Shown: positions 1 to 8,763 of the stretch, one piece after another | How positions within the stretch are numbered: position 1 is the first letter of the stretch | Layout of the letters: the number at the start of each line of letters is the position of its first letter | Assembly (NCBI GenBank): GCA_045597645.1 | Contig: JAZLKM010000027.1 | Location: 1-64,000, forward strand | Direction: 5' to 3' | Source of the DNA: JAKSSE01 sp045597645 | Lineage (GTDB): Bacteria > Bacillota > Clostridia > Lachnospirales > Lachnospiraceae | Length of the DNA: 64,000 nucleotides | Made by a program: the position numbers and the translations under genes | The notes under the pieces: model-generated | Database searches by the model: none | Told to the model about the DNA's origin: nothing | The model's input: only the letters and a program-made list of their open reading frames with translations

Positions 1-68
1 GCCGTTGTATGATAGGCCTTCTCTAGCTGCCTATATTTGTATAGCAAGACTTTTGATTTTAGATTCAT
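1..68 (-). CDS. 5' end of an unidentified gene (partial, runs off the left edge)
   Basis: An ATG at 68..66 opens a frame with no stop to the window edge, giving 22 visible residues that begin MNLKSKVLLYKYRQLE. It starts three bases after the TAG of the upstream glycosyltransferase gene, and AGGTG lies just before the ATG. The spacing and orientation make it the next gene of operon B. The visible part is basic and shows no family motif, so no function is proposed. Confidence 0.55.
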   Translation of the reverse strand, partial: MNLKSKVLLYKYRQLEKAYHTT

Positions 69-71
69 CAC

Positions 72-1064
72 CTACAGCAATCCTTTTTTCTGCAATATCT
101 TACCGTACATAGCTGGGCTCATATAAAACAATCCCAGCGCCAATTTCTGTTTTATTCCTATCTTGGCTTTTAACAGCTCTTTTCTATATATGAGCTTAAA
201 CATCTGTCTTTTTTGCTGTGCTATATCTCTAAGCTCTTGATTATTGCTATAGCGCAGGACAAATTGAGCTATATACTGCAACGCTCCAGCCAGCCTTTGG
301 CCATATATTTCCCTATCATGCTTCTGCTTGAAGTAACGGGCTTGATCTAGCAGTATCCCTGCTAATATATCCTCATCGCGCCAGTTCATATTGTCCATAT
401 AACTACCAGTATCACGGCGATAGAAATACAGATTTTCATGTATAAAGCTACATTTCTCAAGGGGATAGAGAATCTGGTATATGATACACTCGTCTTCGTG
501 CCTAGTATCCTCCGGGAAGGATAATTTTTTCCACATTTCCTTCTTGAAGAGCTTATTCCATGCAACTATTCCCACTACTCCCAGGTCTTCAAAAAAAGTC
601 CGGATGACCAACTGCCTTCCAGTCATATTTTCCACCTCATCAGTGTCAAATAAATTGACCTTCATACAGTCATCCATTGTCTTCCACTCTTCTATGCAGG
701 CAACATTGCATATTGCAATGTCACTATTTTCCTGCGTCATGCAATCATAGAGCCTTTGCAACATATCAGGATGTATCAGATCATCTGCATCCACAAAAAT
801 GACATACTCGCCCCTTGCTATCTTGATTCCTCTGTTCCTAGCCGCAGATACACCTGCGTTTTGCTGCCACAGTACCCGGACTCTTCCGTCTTTTTTCTCG
901 TATCCATTGGCTATCTCCTGACTTTTGTCAGTGCCGCCATCTATAATCACCAGCACTTCAAAATTAGAGTAAGTCTGGGCCAGTACCGATTCCAGGCAGG
1001 CTGTCAGATATTTTTCCGCATTGTACACCGGAATTATTATACTTATAAGTGGTCTTTCTATCAT
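72..1064 (-). CDS. Glycosyltransferase family 2 (GT-A fold)
   Basis: The protein is an inverting nucleotide-sugar glycosyltransferase that would add one sugar to a lipid-linked intermediate on the cytoplasmic side. The N-terminus has the GT2 nucleotide-binding strand IPVYNAEKYL. The metal-binding DADD follows at about residues 92-95, and an acceptor-domain ED pair (HEDECIIYQ) further on. The C-terminal third is basic and amphipathic, consistent with membrane association. I chose ATG at 1064 (330 aa) because it overlaps the stop of the upstream fucosyltransferase gene as ATGA; an ATG at 1085 would add seven residues. The donor and acceptor sugars cannot be read from the sequence. Confidence 0.88.
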   Translation of the reverse strand: MIERPLISIIIPVYNAEKYLTACLESVLAQTYSNFEVLVIIDGGTDKSQEIANGYEKKDGRVRVLWQQNAGVSAARNRGIKIARGEYVIFVDADDLIHPDMLQRLYDCMTQENSDIAICNVACIEEWKTMDDCMKVNLFDTDEVENMTGRQLVIRTFFEDLGVVGIVAWNKLFKKEMWKKLSFPEDTRHEDECIIYQILYPLEKCSFIHENLYFYRRDTGSYMDNMNWRDEDILAGILLDQARYFKQKHDREIYGQRLAGALQYIAQFVLRYSNNQELRDIAQQKRQMFKLIYRKELLKAKIGIKQKLALGLFYMSPAMYGKILQKKGLL

Positions 1065-1978
1065 TCTATCCCTGTATCCATCCATACTATATCTTCTGAT
1101 GGTACCACGTCTGGCAAGCTATCACGCCATATATCGGGTGCTACTATCACATTGCCTTTTCTATGGCCCAAAACTGAGCCCCAGAACGCATAAGTTGAAG
1201 TTGAATCTATGTGATACCGGCAGGCTGTCATTAGCAACAAGTCATCACCGGCTCCTGTGATCCCCTTATTATGCGGAAAAATCATGGTACTACCTGCCAT
1301 TATGGGCTCTAGTATCTCCCTTGCCCCATTAGGATCATCGGTGAACACGTAAAATACCGGATTATCGCATCTAGCCTTAATAATATCTATCGCTTTTTCA
1401 TAGTAAGCCGTATCACATATATCGTACTTAGAGCCTACAAAATCTCCGCGTCTTATATGCAGACTGCAGGACTCCTCATTTTCCATGCGAGCTGTGTCCT
1501 CGGCATACGCCTTGGTCAGATTCGATTTGAATCTAAATATCTCGTCAAGCCTGTCGCACTGCCAGTATCTGGTCCTGCCCCAGCCTCCATCCAGATAGTA
1601 ATCATCGTCTGCCTTTGACAATATTTCTATCTGCTCTTCCACAGTTCTGGCATTGAAATATTCTTCGTCCCTCAGTGACTTGTAGCTATCTCTTTTTGAG
1701 AACGCCACATCCTGCCACCGATTCTCTACTCGAAGTCCTAAGCTTCCTGGTAGCACACCAAGTGGCCTGTATGGTGACATTTTCCTAATCTGAGCATTTG
1801 TAGCATACTCGAATCTTTGCTCAAATATCTTCTCTATCTCAAAGCCATCATGTATCTGGGCTCTGGTGTATTCTGTTATGTCCGCTCTAATGTCATCACG
1901 ATATTGTTCTAGCCACTTGCAAAACGCTGTGGTGAACATCTGATTGCCTAAGCCACCTCTGAATCTTACTATTAACAT
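1061..1978 (-). CDS. GT11 family alpha-1,2-fucosyltransferase
   Basis: The 305 aa protein has the features of family GT11, which transfers L-fucose (usually alpha-1,2) from GDP-fucose. The N-terminal signature RFRGGLGNQMF is at residues 5-15. The GDP-fucose-binding HIRRGD is at about residues 174-179, and the C-terminal region has the STSTYAFWG block of the third GT11 motif. AGGAG lies nine bases before the ATG. No gmd or fcl gene for GDP-fucose is in the window, so the donor must come from elsewhere. It is the only fucosyltransferase recognised here, and its product could resemble the host H antigen. Family assignment is firm; acceptor and linkage are inferred. Confidence 0.9.
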   Translation of the reverse strand: MLIVRFRGGLGNQMFTTAFCKWLEQYRDDIRADITEYTRAQIHDGFEIEKIFEQRFEYATNAQIRKMSPYRPLGVLPGSLGLRVENRWQDVAFSKRDSYKSLRDEEYFNARTVEEQIEILSKADDDYYLDGGWGRTRYWQCDRLDEIFRFKSNLTKAYAEDTARMENEESCSLHIRRGDFVGSKYDICDTAYYEKAIDIIKARCDNPVFYVFTDDPNGAREILEPIMAGSTMIFPHNKGITGAGDDLLLMTACRYHIDSTSTYAFWGSVLGHRKGNVIVAPDIWRDSLPDVVPSEDIVWMDTGIE

Positions 1979-1982
1979 ATTC

Positions 1983-3611
1983 CTATGCTCCTAGTTCCCG
2001 ATTATCCAACGCTTCGTTTAATTTGAGATTCTTTTTTGTGCCTCTAATCTCAAGCATCACACCCCACATCACCACAATCCACAGTATCAGTGGGAACCAC
2101 TTATTTACCGCTCTAGACATGACTGTTCCCTCAAAGTCAATATAGAACAGCATTGTGACTATCCATGTAAGTCCCATGAATATGTCATACTTTACATAGT
2201 CTTTTCTGATTATGAACTCCATCAGGGCTGGTATCAGCAGTATTCCTACGTACCAGAAAGTATTTGGGATAATCATTACTATAAAAAGACCTATCAGAGC
2301 ATACTCCAGGTCACGCCTTTTTACCTTGATAAATGCATACGTCGTTACTGCCGCCCACAGTATTACCATAATTATCTGCATTGCCAGGGCCGCTCCGCCT
2401 CCTATATGAAGCAATCTGCATATCGTAAGGACTACAGACCATAGGGAGATATCTGCTTCTGTAATATTTTTGATTTCAAACTCAAATATATTGCGAATAC
2501 CGCCCACTATTCCGGTCTGGCTACTTGAGCCTGCCGATGCCACCATTGACACATTGTTTCTCTCTATCGATAGTTCTGCTGCATCATCAATCTGAGCCGT
2601 ATCCCTTGCATCCTTGCCATCTTCTGTCGCATTCGCCTCAGGTATAGCGTCATCCTCTATGTAATCCTTATATTGTTCTATCACCCCATACTGATATGGT
2701 TGCAGGTAGTATTGATTCTGCAGCACAGTTGCATCCTTTGGCACCAGAGCAGGTAATACAAACATGGCGATTCCAGCCACTGCGCATACAATAGCTTCCT
2801 TCCACTTTTTTCGCTTCAAGAGTAACGCTCCGTACATCACAGGATAATATTTTAGGTTTGTTGCAAACGCCAATGACAGTGCTGCCAGATATCTCTTCTT
2901 GGCATCTGCGCTCTCATAGTATTTCAAGAAATAAACGATGAATACCAGGGCTATGAATACCGTGTTCATTCGCTCAAGCGCCACAAGCATTGGCATCGAA
3001 AGGAACATTGCCAGCACATACCAGTTTTTGCCTTTAATCACCTTCATATAGTCGCTTAACTCTAGCGCCAGACACACCAAGGTAAATAGCAGGACAAGAT
3101 TATGTACAAAGTTCATCGCATACAGGCTTGTCCCCTCATACATCGTCCTGCACATATATCTGGTGATGCGGAAAATCATAACCATCAGTGGCGGGTAATG
3201 GCTGCTGTACAACGTATTTGCTCCAAACCCGCTTATTGCTGGCTCTATCCAGTCCTGATTATCCCAATAGCCGCCTGCGTAACCTATAAAATCTCCGTTG
3301 GCGATTACATTTACTATTGCAAGTGCAAAAAAACAAAGTATATTTGCAGGTATAAGCTGTCTGATTTTTCCAGTTCTTGCAAAAAATACATCCACATATA
3401 GCGCCATTACTATAATTGCCGGATATAAGGTTTTGAGCAAAATGAATCTGCGCCAATAATCATGATCTATCTCACTGTGCATTGCCTTTTCCACGACAAT
3501 GACCATTAACTCTCTTGTGAATTTCAGCTCAAACAACAGGACGCAAAGCGCCATCACTGCAAATCCTACTATCCATTTTCTAGTATCCTTTTGCTGCAAT
3601 AGCTTTTTCAT
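1983..3611 (-). CDS. Polytopic membrane protein, GT87/DUF2029-like (putative GT-C glycosyltransferase)
   Basis: This is a 542 aa integral membrane protein with about ten hydrophobic segments. A soluble acidic insert of roughly 60 residues near the middle interrupts them. The block with YSSHYPPLMVMIFRI and the later ALERMNTVFIALVFIVYF resemble GT87/DUF2029 mannosyltransferase-like proteins, which use polyprenyl-phosphate sugars outside the membrane. The start is ATG at 3611: it overlaps the upstream stop as ATGA and has GGGAGAAG upstream. A longer start at 3641 would put ten unlikely residues in front. It sits directly behind a second membrane protein of similar type. The enzymatic role is inferred from fold resemblance only. 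Confidence 0.7.
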   Translation of the reverse strand: MKKLLQQKDTRKWIVGFAVMALCVLLFELKFTRELMVIVVEKAMHSEIDHDYWRRFILLKTLYPAIIVMALYVDVFFARTGKIRQLIPANILCFFALAIVNVIANGDFIGYAGGYWDNQDWIEPAISGFGANTLYSSHYPPLMVMIFRITRYMCRTMYEGTSLYAMNFVHNLVLLFTLVCLALELSDYMKVIKGKNWYVLAMFLSMPMLVALERMNTVFIALVFIVYFLKYYESADAKKRYLAALSLAFATNLKYYPVMYGALLLKRKKWKEAIVCAVAGIAMFVLPALVPKDATVLQNQYYLQPYQYGVIEQYKDYIEDDAIPEANATEDGKDARDTAQIDDAAELSIERNNVSMVASAGSSSQTGIVGGIRNIFEFEIKNITEADISLWSVVLTICRLLHIGGGAALAMQIIMVILWAAVTTYAFIKVKRRDLEYALIGLFIVMIIPNTFWYVGILLIPALMEFIIRKDYVKYDIFMGLTWIVTMLFYIDFEGTVMSRAVNKWFPLILWIVVMWGVMLEIRGTKKNLKLNEALDNRELGA

Positions 3612-5185
3612 GATTTCTTCTCCCACAAGGTGACATCCCAATCACCCATATCCATCACAAGATTATAGTGCTCTGTTTCCACATAGTGCTTGCTTAGGTT
3701 ACTTTTATCAATTATCTCTTCGTTCTTATCAAGGCACAATACCTGGAAGTCTCCATCCTTCACCATCTCATTGACATAGTAGATGTAGTCTGCGTTCTGA
3801 CTCTTCATGTACTGATACTTCTCGTCTTCATATTCAATTGGGAATTCGCACTCATTTACAAAGCACACCATATGCCCATCTGTGAACCAACCGTTTTGCA
3901 TCATATCATCGTTCTCTAATGCCAAAGCAGTTGCTGCTGTTCCTAGGTAGACTTCGTCTGTCTCATACTCTGCGAGTTTTTTGGATAGTTCTCTATAGCT
4001 TTGTATATTCTCGTGTGTATAGATTGGCATTGTAAACGCGCGAGACAGCATAAGCGTAGACGCCGCCATAAGGAAAGTAGCTACATGGAGACTAACTGTC
4101 TTCGCCACATGCCTCTCATCAGGAATAAGCTCTATAAAGTAAATCCCCATAATAGCCAACGAAGGAGTCAGCATCTCCTTGCAATACTTATATCCATCTA
4201 TGCCGTTTCTTCCCACAAAGCAAAGGGCTGCCACTGCACTAATCAAGTTCAAAAACAGCAGTGTGATATACTTTTGTACTCTGGTCATATGACGGAGTCC
4301 CACAAAGCTTTTTCGCCCTAATATTATCCCCAGCACTATCATTATTACATCTGCGATAATCAGATACTTATATGCATCAACGTAGAGCATGAAGTTCTCT
4401 ATTGCATGCGCAAATATATCCTTTGATGAGCTGAAATACTGTCCCACTACAGTGCTTGTAATATAAAGTGGCAACACCTGCTCTAACACCAGAAGGCTAA
4501 TCGCGCCACCTGCTACGCAGGTAAACATATATTTAAACGCAGTGCTTCTCTCGTAGATAATGAGCCACACAAATATCGGAAATACCATTACCAGCATGGT
4601 CTGCTTAGTGAAAAATAGAAGTATTGATAATAGGCTCATCATAAATACGTTCTTTTTTTCACGGCTTAGATACATTAATAGCAGTGCATACACGCAAAAG
4701 CCCATGGCGTCCGGCCTTAGGCAAAAGCCTGCCACTGTATATATTGTCGCTGAGGTCACTGCCATCATAAATGAAAACATTACCTTAACGCCCACATGTT
4801 TCTTATTATGCTCGCACATTATGCGTGTAAGAGCATATGTACTGCCTGCTATATATACCAGGTTCAGTAATCTATATGCCCACATGATTGATATTCTTGT
4901 CGCCTTTGCCAACAATGCTGCGAGAAGTGGATTGAGTCCCGAATAGAGATTCAACATAGGCACATTGTAGCTTGCCATACCTTCCTTAGTATATGGATTA
5001 ATCCCGTTCATAATCGCATAACTTATGCGTACACTTGGAAAATCTCTGTACTCGTTGAAGGCATTAACCACCGTTGATGCGGCAAAGCCATTTAGCATGT
5101 ATCCTAAGTATCTGGCCACTGCCACCAGCGCAATCAAAAAGAAAATTGCGTATATTAAATTGTCTCTTTTGAGCAATTTTTTCAT
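3608..5185 (-). CDS. Polytopic membrane protein, putative GT-C glycosyltransferase
   Basis: The 525 aa protein has an N-terminal signal anchor, a first extracytoplasmic loop with YRDFPSVRISYAIMNGINPY, about nine more membrane segments, and a soluble C-terminal domain of about 120 residues ending in a WDVTLWEKK stretch. This layout matches GT-C enzymes such as GT39/GT87, whose catalytic Asp or Glu lies in the first outer loop. The pattern of loop one, ending in a GxNPYT stretch, is common in DUF2029-type proteins. It overlaps the upstream GT4 gene by one base (TAATG) and the downstream GT-C gene by four (ATGA), so the three are translationally coupled. No specific substrate can be inferred. 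Confidence 0.68.
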   Translation of the reverse strand: MKKLLKRDNLIYAIFFLIALVAVARYLGYMLNGFAASTVVNAFNEYRDFPSVRISYAIMNGINPYTKEGMASYNVPMLNLYSGLNPLLAALLAKATRISIMWAYRLLNLVYIAGSTYALTRIMCEHNKKHVGVKVMFSFMMAVTSATIYTVAGFCLRPDAMGFCVYALLLMYLSREKKNVFMMSLLSILLFFTKQTMLVMVFPIFVWLIIYERSTAFKYMFTCVAGGAISLLVLEQVLPLYITSTVVGQYFSSSKDIFAHAIENFMLYVDAYKYLIIADVIMIVLGIILGRKSFVGLRHMTRVQKYITLLFLNLISAVAALCFVGRNGIDGYKYCKEMLTPSLAIMGIYFIELIPDERHVAKTVSLHVATFLMAASTLMLSRAFTMPIYTHENIQSYRELSKKLAEYETDEVYLGTAATALALENDDMMQNGWFTDGHMVCFVNECEFPIEYEDEKYQYMKSQNADYIYYVNEMVKDGDFQVLCLDKNEEIIDKSNLSKHYVETEHYNLVMDMGDWDVTLWEKKS

Positions 5186-6348
5186 TATACCTTACTTAAG
5201 AACTCTACTATCCTTTTTGCCTGTACATCCCAGGTTCGTTCGTTCACTACAAATTCATAAGCTCTTTTCGCAGTGTCATCCAGTTCCTTTTCTGACATTG
5301 CCGCCACCTTGTCAATCGCAATTGCCAATATGTGTGGCTCGTTGCTGTCTGCAAAATATAGCTTGTCCTCGTATTCTTCTGTAAATCCATTAAGCCTGGT
5401 GGACAATGTCGGCCTTCCACTTATCATGTATTCAAAAGTCTTGGATGGGAAAGTCACCTGCGCTATCGGATCCTCTGGATTTCTCGGATTCACCAGCACC
5501 CAGGCATTTCTCTGCACCTTTCGCATCTCCTCTGGCAGTATCTTTCCGCCAAATCTTATGGTGCTGCAAGCCTTTTGCTTAATGTACTCTGCCGCGTCTC
5601 CACTGCCGTATATTTCCAGCACCACCTCTTTGTTTTTCACTAACCTCATAGCCTCTATGAGCTCCTTGATGCCACTGTAATCGTTGAGAGAGCCACCATA
5701 GACAATATTTTTTATTGTGTTGTTTCGTGGTGATATAGGTTCAATTGAGGACTTAGCTACAGCTCCATCCATAACCATATATTCAGCATTTGGCGCATAC
5801 ACTTCTGCCGCATGCTTGTTCAGGGCTATCACTCTGTCAACACGGCTTATATATCTGGCTGTTTTTCTGAAGAAACTATTCATAACCAGTTTAGATATGC
5901 CACGTCTGTTATAGTTGTCGTCTATAGGCAGGTCAGCCAATAGCGGAACCACCTTGTACCCCTGCTTTCTCAGCTTATTTGCTGCATATCCTGTCTGTGG
6001 ATACATATTAAAGGTCACAAGTACAGCATCTGGGTTCTCTCTTAAATATGACAGGCATTCTCTATATGCATGTCTACCCTGTTGGCGCTGCTTTATCACC
6101 GGAAGATTTCTGAACCCCACTCTTGTGGACTCCATAAATCCCAGGTCTATAGTCTCCTTTTTATACCTGCGCTTTGCATCTTTCGGCCACGCTGACACAG
6201 GATAGATAGTGACTGCCTTTAGCTCATCACACAATGGCTCCAGCGCCTCCAACAGGCCCAGCTGCATATTGTTGCCCGCTACTGAGACTCCAGAACACTG
6301 TCCTGCTTCTTTTTTTGATACTGCATACCCCAGAAAAATAATCTTCAT
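5185..6348 (-). CDS. Glycosyltransferase, GT4-like (GT-B fold)
   Basis: The 387 aa protein has the two-Rossmann layout of retaining GT-B enzymes. The C-terminal half shows NIVYGGSLNDYSGIKELIEA, typical of the donor-binding domain entry in GT4, followed by VLEIYGSGDAAEYI. Near residue 305, VNPRNPEDPIAQVTFPSKTFEYM replaces the classical EX7E with the SxKxxEYM variant seen in some surface-glycan transferases. The N-terminal stretch (FLGYAVSKKEAGQCSGVSVAGNNM) resembles acceptor loops of that group. One-base overlap with the downstream gene and one-base gap to the upstream GT4 gene. Donor and acceptor unknown. Confidence 0.82.
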   Translation of the reverse strand: MKIIFLGYAVSKKEAGQCSGVSVAGNNMQLGLLEALEPLCDELKAVTIYPVSAWPKDAKRRYKKETIDLGFMESTRVGFRNLPVIKQRQQGRHAYRECLSYLRENPDAVLVTFNMYPQTGYAANKLRKQGYKVVPLLADLPIDDNYNRRGISKLVMNSFFRKTARYISRVDRVIALNKHAAEVYAPNAEYMVMDGAVAKSSIEPISPRNNTIKNIVYGGSLNDYSGIKELIEAMRLVKNKEVVLEIYGSGDAAEYIKQKACSTIRFGGKILPEEMRKVQRNAWVLVNPRNPEDPIAQVTFPSKTFEYMISGRPTLSTRLNGFTEEYEDKLYFADSNEPHILAIAIDKVAAMSEKELDDTAKRAYEFVVNERTWDVQAKRIVEFLSKV

Positions 6349-6349
6349 G

Positions 6350-7435
6350 TCAAATCACCATAAGATGTGTATCTACCATTTTTTCGATGGTATATTCCGC
6401 CGCCCTTTGCATGGCTTTTTGTGACATAACGCTGCGCAAATCCCCATCTGCTAACGTATTCACTCTGTCAGATAATTCCTTTTCGCTGCCATTCGAGATG
6501 AGATAACCATTTTCTCCATCTATTATCATCTCTCTCGCTGCGAGACTTCCCTCGGTTCCTATAACTGGAAGGCCTGCCGCCATAGCTTCTCCTACTACCA
6601 GTCCCCAGACATCTCGGCTCGACAGGAAAGTAAATATATCGCATGCTCTAAAGAATTCCATCACCTCAGCCCTTGGCATGAAGTCTAGAAAATGTATCCT
6701 GTCCTTAGCAGCGCTACTGTCCACAATCTCCTTCAAATCTTCTGTGGGCTCTCCCCCAATAATATATATGCCGACATTCTGTGGCATTTTCTCTGCCGCA
6801 CGAAGAAGCACATCGTGCCTTTTCAACTGTATCATACGGCCGACTGACACCACCGCCAGCTCCTCTTTTATATTGTACTTAAGACGAAGCGCCTGCTTTT
6901 GCTCTGCATCCGCTGCTCTAATCTCACTGGCTGCATAAGACGACAACGGGTATCGGATGATGTCATCTAGCTTTGCTCCGTAGGCCATAAGATAATTATC
7001 GAACTCCTTCGAGGTTGAGAAACACTTTGTGGCGTTTGCCACCACATTTCTCTTTAGCTTAGCCTTTAAGCCCTCAACTGGACCTGTAAAGCCCCCGTCC
7101 CCCTCAAATATATAAGGTATCTTTCTTCGCTTAAGGGTATTCACCACTATCTGCGCTGTGGGAGATGCCAGCACCTGCACTATCACCACATCATACCTAC
7201 CTGGTACCAGGTATTTCGTGATTTTGGGGCATATGGCCATATCCACTCCAAAGGATATTCCATCTAATATTATGCCTTGGAAATTCTTGAAGCTTTGATT
7301 CTTCCAAGACTCATCTCGTTCAGCACTCGAAGCCCTCTCAAATACCACTGTAAGCTCGCAGTATTTTCCAAGCTCATTAAAAAAATCTACTCTGTAAGGC
7401 GAGGGTATGTTTGCGTAAAATAGAACCTTCTTCAA
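6350..7435 (-). CDS. Glycosyltransferase family 4
   Basis: The 361 aa GT-B enzyme would transfer a sugar from a nucleotide donor with retention of configuration. The N-terminus (YANIPSPYRVDFFNELGK) is typical of GT4 members acting on lipid-linked saccharides. The phosphate-binding SVGRMIQLKRHDVLLRA and the catalytic EX7E region (WGLVVGEAMAAGLPVIGTE) are both present near residues 210 and 285. It lies between a polytopic membrane protein and another GT4 gene with very short gaps, so it is a middle gene of operon B. Substrates cannot be assigned. Confidence 0.88.
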   Translation of the reverse strand: MKKVLFYANIPSPYRVDFFNELGKYCELTVVFERASSAERDESWKNQSFKNFQGIILDGISFGVDMAICPKITKYLVPGRYDVVIVQVLASPTAQIVVNTLKRRKIPYIFEGDGGFTGPVEGLKAKLKRNVVANATKCFSTSKEFDNYLMAYGAKLDDIIRYPLSSYAASEIRAADAEQKQALRLKYNIKEELAVVSVGRMIQLKRHDVLLRAAEKMPQNVGIYIIGGEPTEDLKEIVDSSAAKDRIHFLDFMPRAEVMEFFRACDIFTFLSSRDVWGLVVGEAMAAGLPVIGTEGSLAAREMIIDGENGYLISNGSEKELSDRVNTLADGDLRSVMSQKAMQRAAEYTIEKMVDTHLMVI

Positions 7436-7437
7436 TA

Positions 7438-8712
7438 TTATGCCTCACCTTTCACCGGCAACGGCGCCAATACGCTAAACAATCCCATCACCATAACCGC
7501 CAACTGATATTTGTCATAACCATGGCCCGCATGCTCAGCGAATACAAGTAGCCACAATATTGGAACCAGCATAATCGCTGCCAATAATATTGCTTCCAGA
7601 CCTTTTCCGGTACTTTTTATGCGCTTATGCTGACATATCAGTGCCACTATCAGGTATATACAAGTCAGAACTATGAGCAGCTTATTTATGCTATGGAAGT
7701 ATCCATAAAAGTTGTACCTAAGCATCATGCCTCTATTGGTGAAAGCAGCACTCTCGCCTGTGATACGGGTGAAAAGCTGAGTCATCACTGTACTTTCCCC
7801 TAAAAACAGCACATTGAGCAACTGCCTTAACAAGAGCTCAACCACAAGCCCCAGGCTCCAAAGAATCCCATTTCTCACAAAGCCTATAGCGTTTTCCTTA
7901 AAAGCTACGCCCTTTGCTGCGCGCATCATAATCATAAGGAGCATAGGCATGCAAAATGAATAAATCGGCATACTCCAATAGTTCAGCACATATGTGACCA
8001 TTCCGATAATGAAAAATACCAGTGGCTCTCTTTTCTCAAATTTCTCATTGCCATCAAGCATCAGAACCATTATGCACAGGCCATACATCATGATGATGTC
8101 TGTAGCATAAGCCAGACACTGAACTATAAGTGGCAACCCTGTCATGATGCACATCACTGTAAATGATATTGCCACAGGCATTCCCAGCTTCCTGTAAATC
8201 AGTACTACTGTCACTATAAGGAGTGCCAATGCCAGCCCCCAGGCTAAGAACCTAATCTGTCCAAGATTTAATCCCAACATAATCACTCTCATAACTGAGG
8301 TAAAAAGAGAATAATATCTTGTGTATTCAAAGTATGTGGTCTGCTCACCGTCCACCACACTTCTTAGGTTATTTATATCTCCGTAATACAGTTCCTTCGC
8401 GTCCTTATCCACCGAGAATGCGTTAGTCAGTGCATTCTTGAATGGGCTTCCATACTCTCTGGTTATAGCCGCATTCACAATTACAGTATCCGTAAAGTTG
8501 TCGAAGAAATAATTCTGCTGTTGACCTCCTAATAGGTACTCTGGATATGTACCCTCAGTTTCCAGCTGCTCCATACTTTCTCTGGCATTATCCCGCAAGC
8601 TGTCCGCAGGTATGCAAAAGCTCAGCACCGAAAATAGGTACACAAAGCAATTGATTGCTACAAATGCAATCAGCATATTCAATATTGTCTTTATTGCCTT
8701 CTTCTGTGTCAC
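7438..8712 (-). CDS. Polytopic membrane protein of unknown function (possible polymerase or GT-C enzyme)
   Basis: The 424 aa protein has a signal-anchor-like first segment (residues about 10-35), a roughly 100-residue outer loop rich in acidic and aromatic residues, then eight or nine membrane segments. A late loop carries the stretch FAEHAGHGYDKYQ just before the last membrane helix, and a His/Asp-rich loop in that position could be functional. I do not recognise the family. Operon B has a flippase and an initiating transferase but no recognisable Wzy, so this protein is the nearest candidate for polymerase or ligase. That is inference from context; a GT-C glycosyltransferase is equally possible. 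Confidence 0.6.
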   Translation of the reverse strand: MTQKKAIKTILNMLIAFVAINCFVYLFSVLSFCIPADSLRDNARESMEQLETEGTYPEYLLGGQQQNYFFDNFTDTVIVNAAITREYGSPFKNALTNAFSVDKDAKELYYGDINNLRSVVDGEQTTYFEYTRYYSLFTSVMRVIMLGLNLGQIRFLAWGLALALLIVTVVLIYRKLGMPVAISFTVMCIMTGLPLIVQCLAYATDIIMMYGLCIMVLMLDGNEKFEKREPLVFFIIGMVTYVLNYWSMPIYSFCMPMLLMIMMRAAKGVAFKENAIGFVRNGILWSLGLVVELLLRQLLNVLFLGESTVMTQLFTRITGESAAFTNRGMMLRYNFYGYFHSINKLLIVLTCIYLIVALICQHKRIKSTGKGLEAILLAAIMLVPILWLLVFAEHAGHGYDKYQLAVMVMGLFSVLAPLPVKGEA

Positions 8713-8763
8713 TTTTCTACCTTATTCTGCAGCCTTTGGTATGCCAATCAATATACCTACCGC

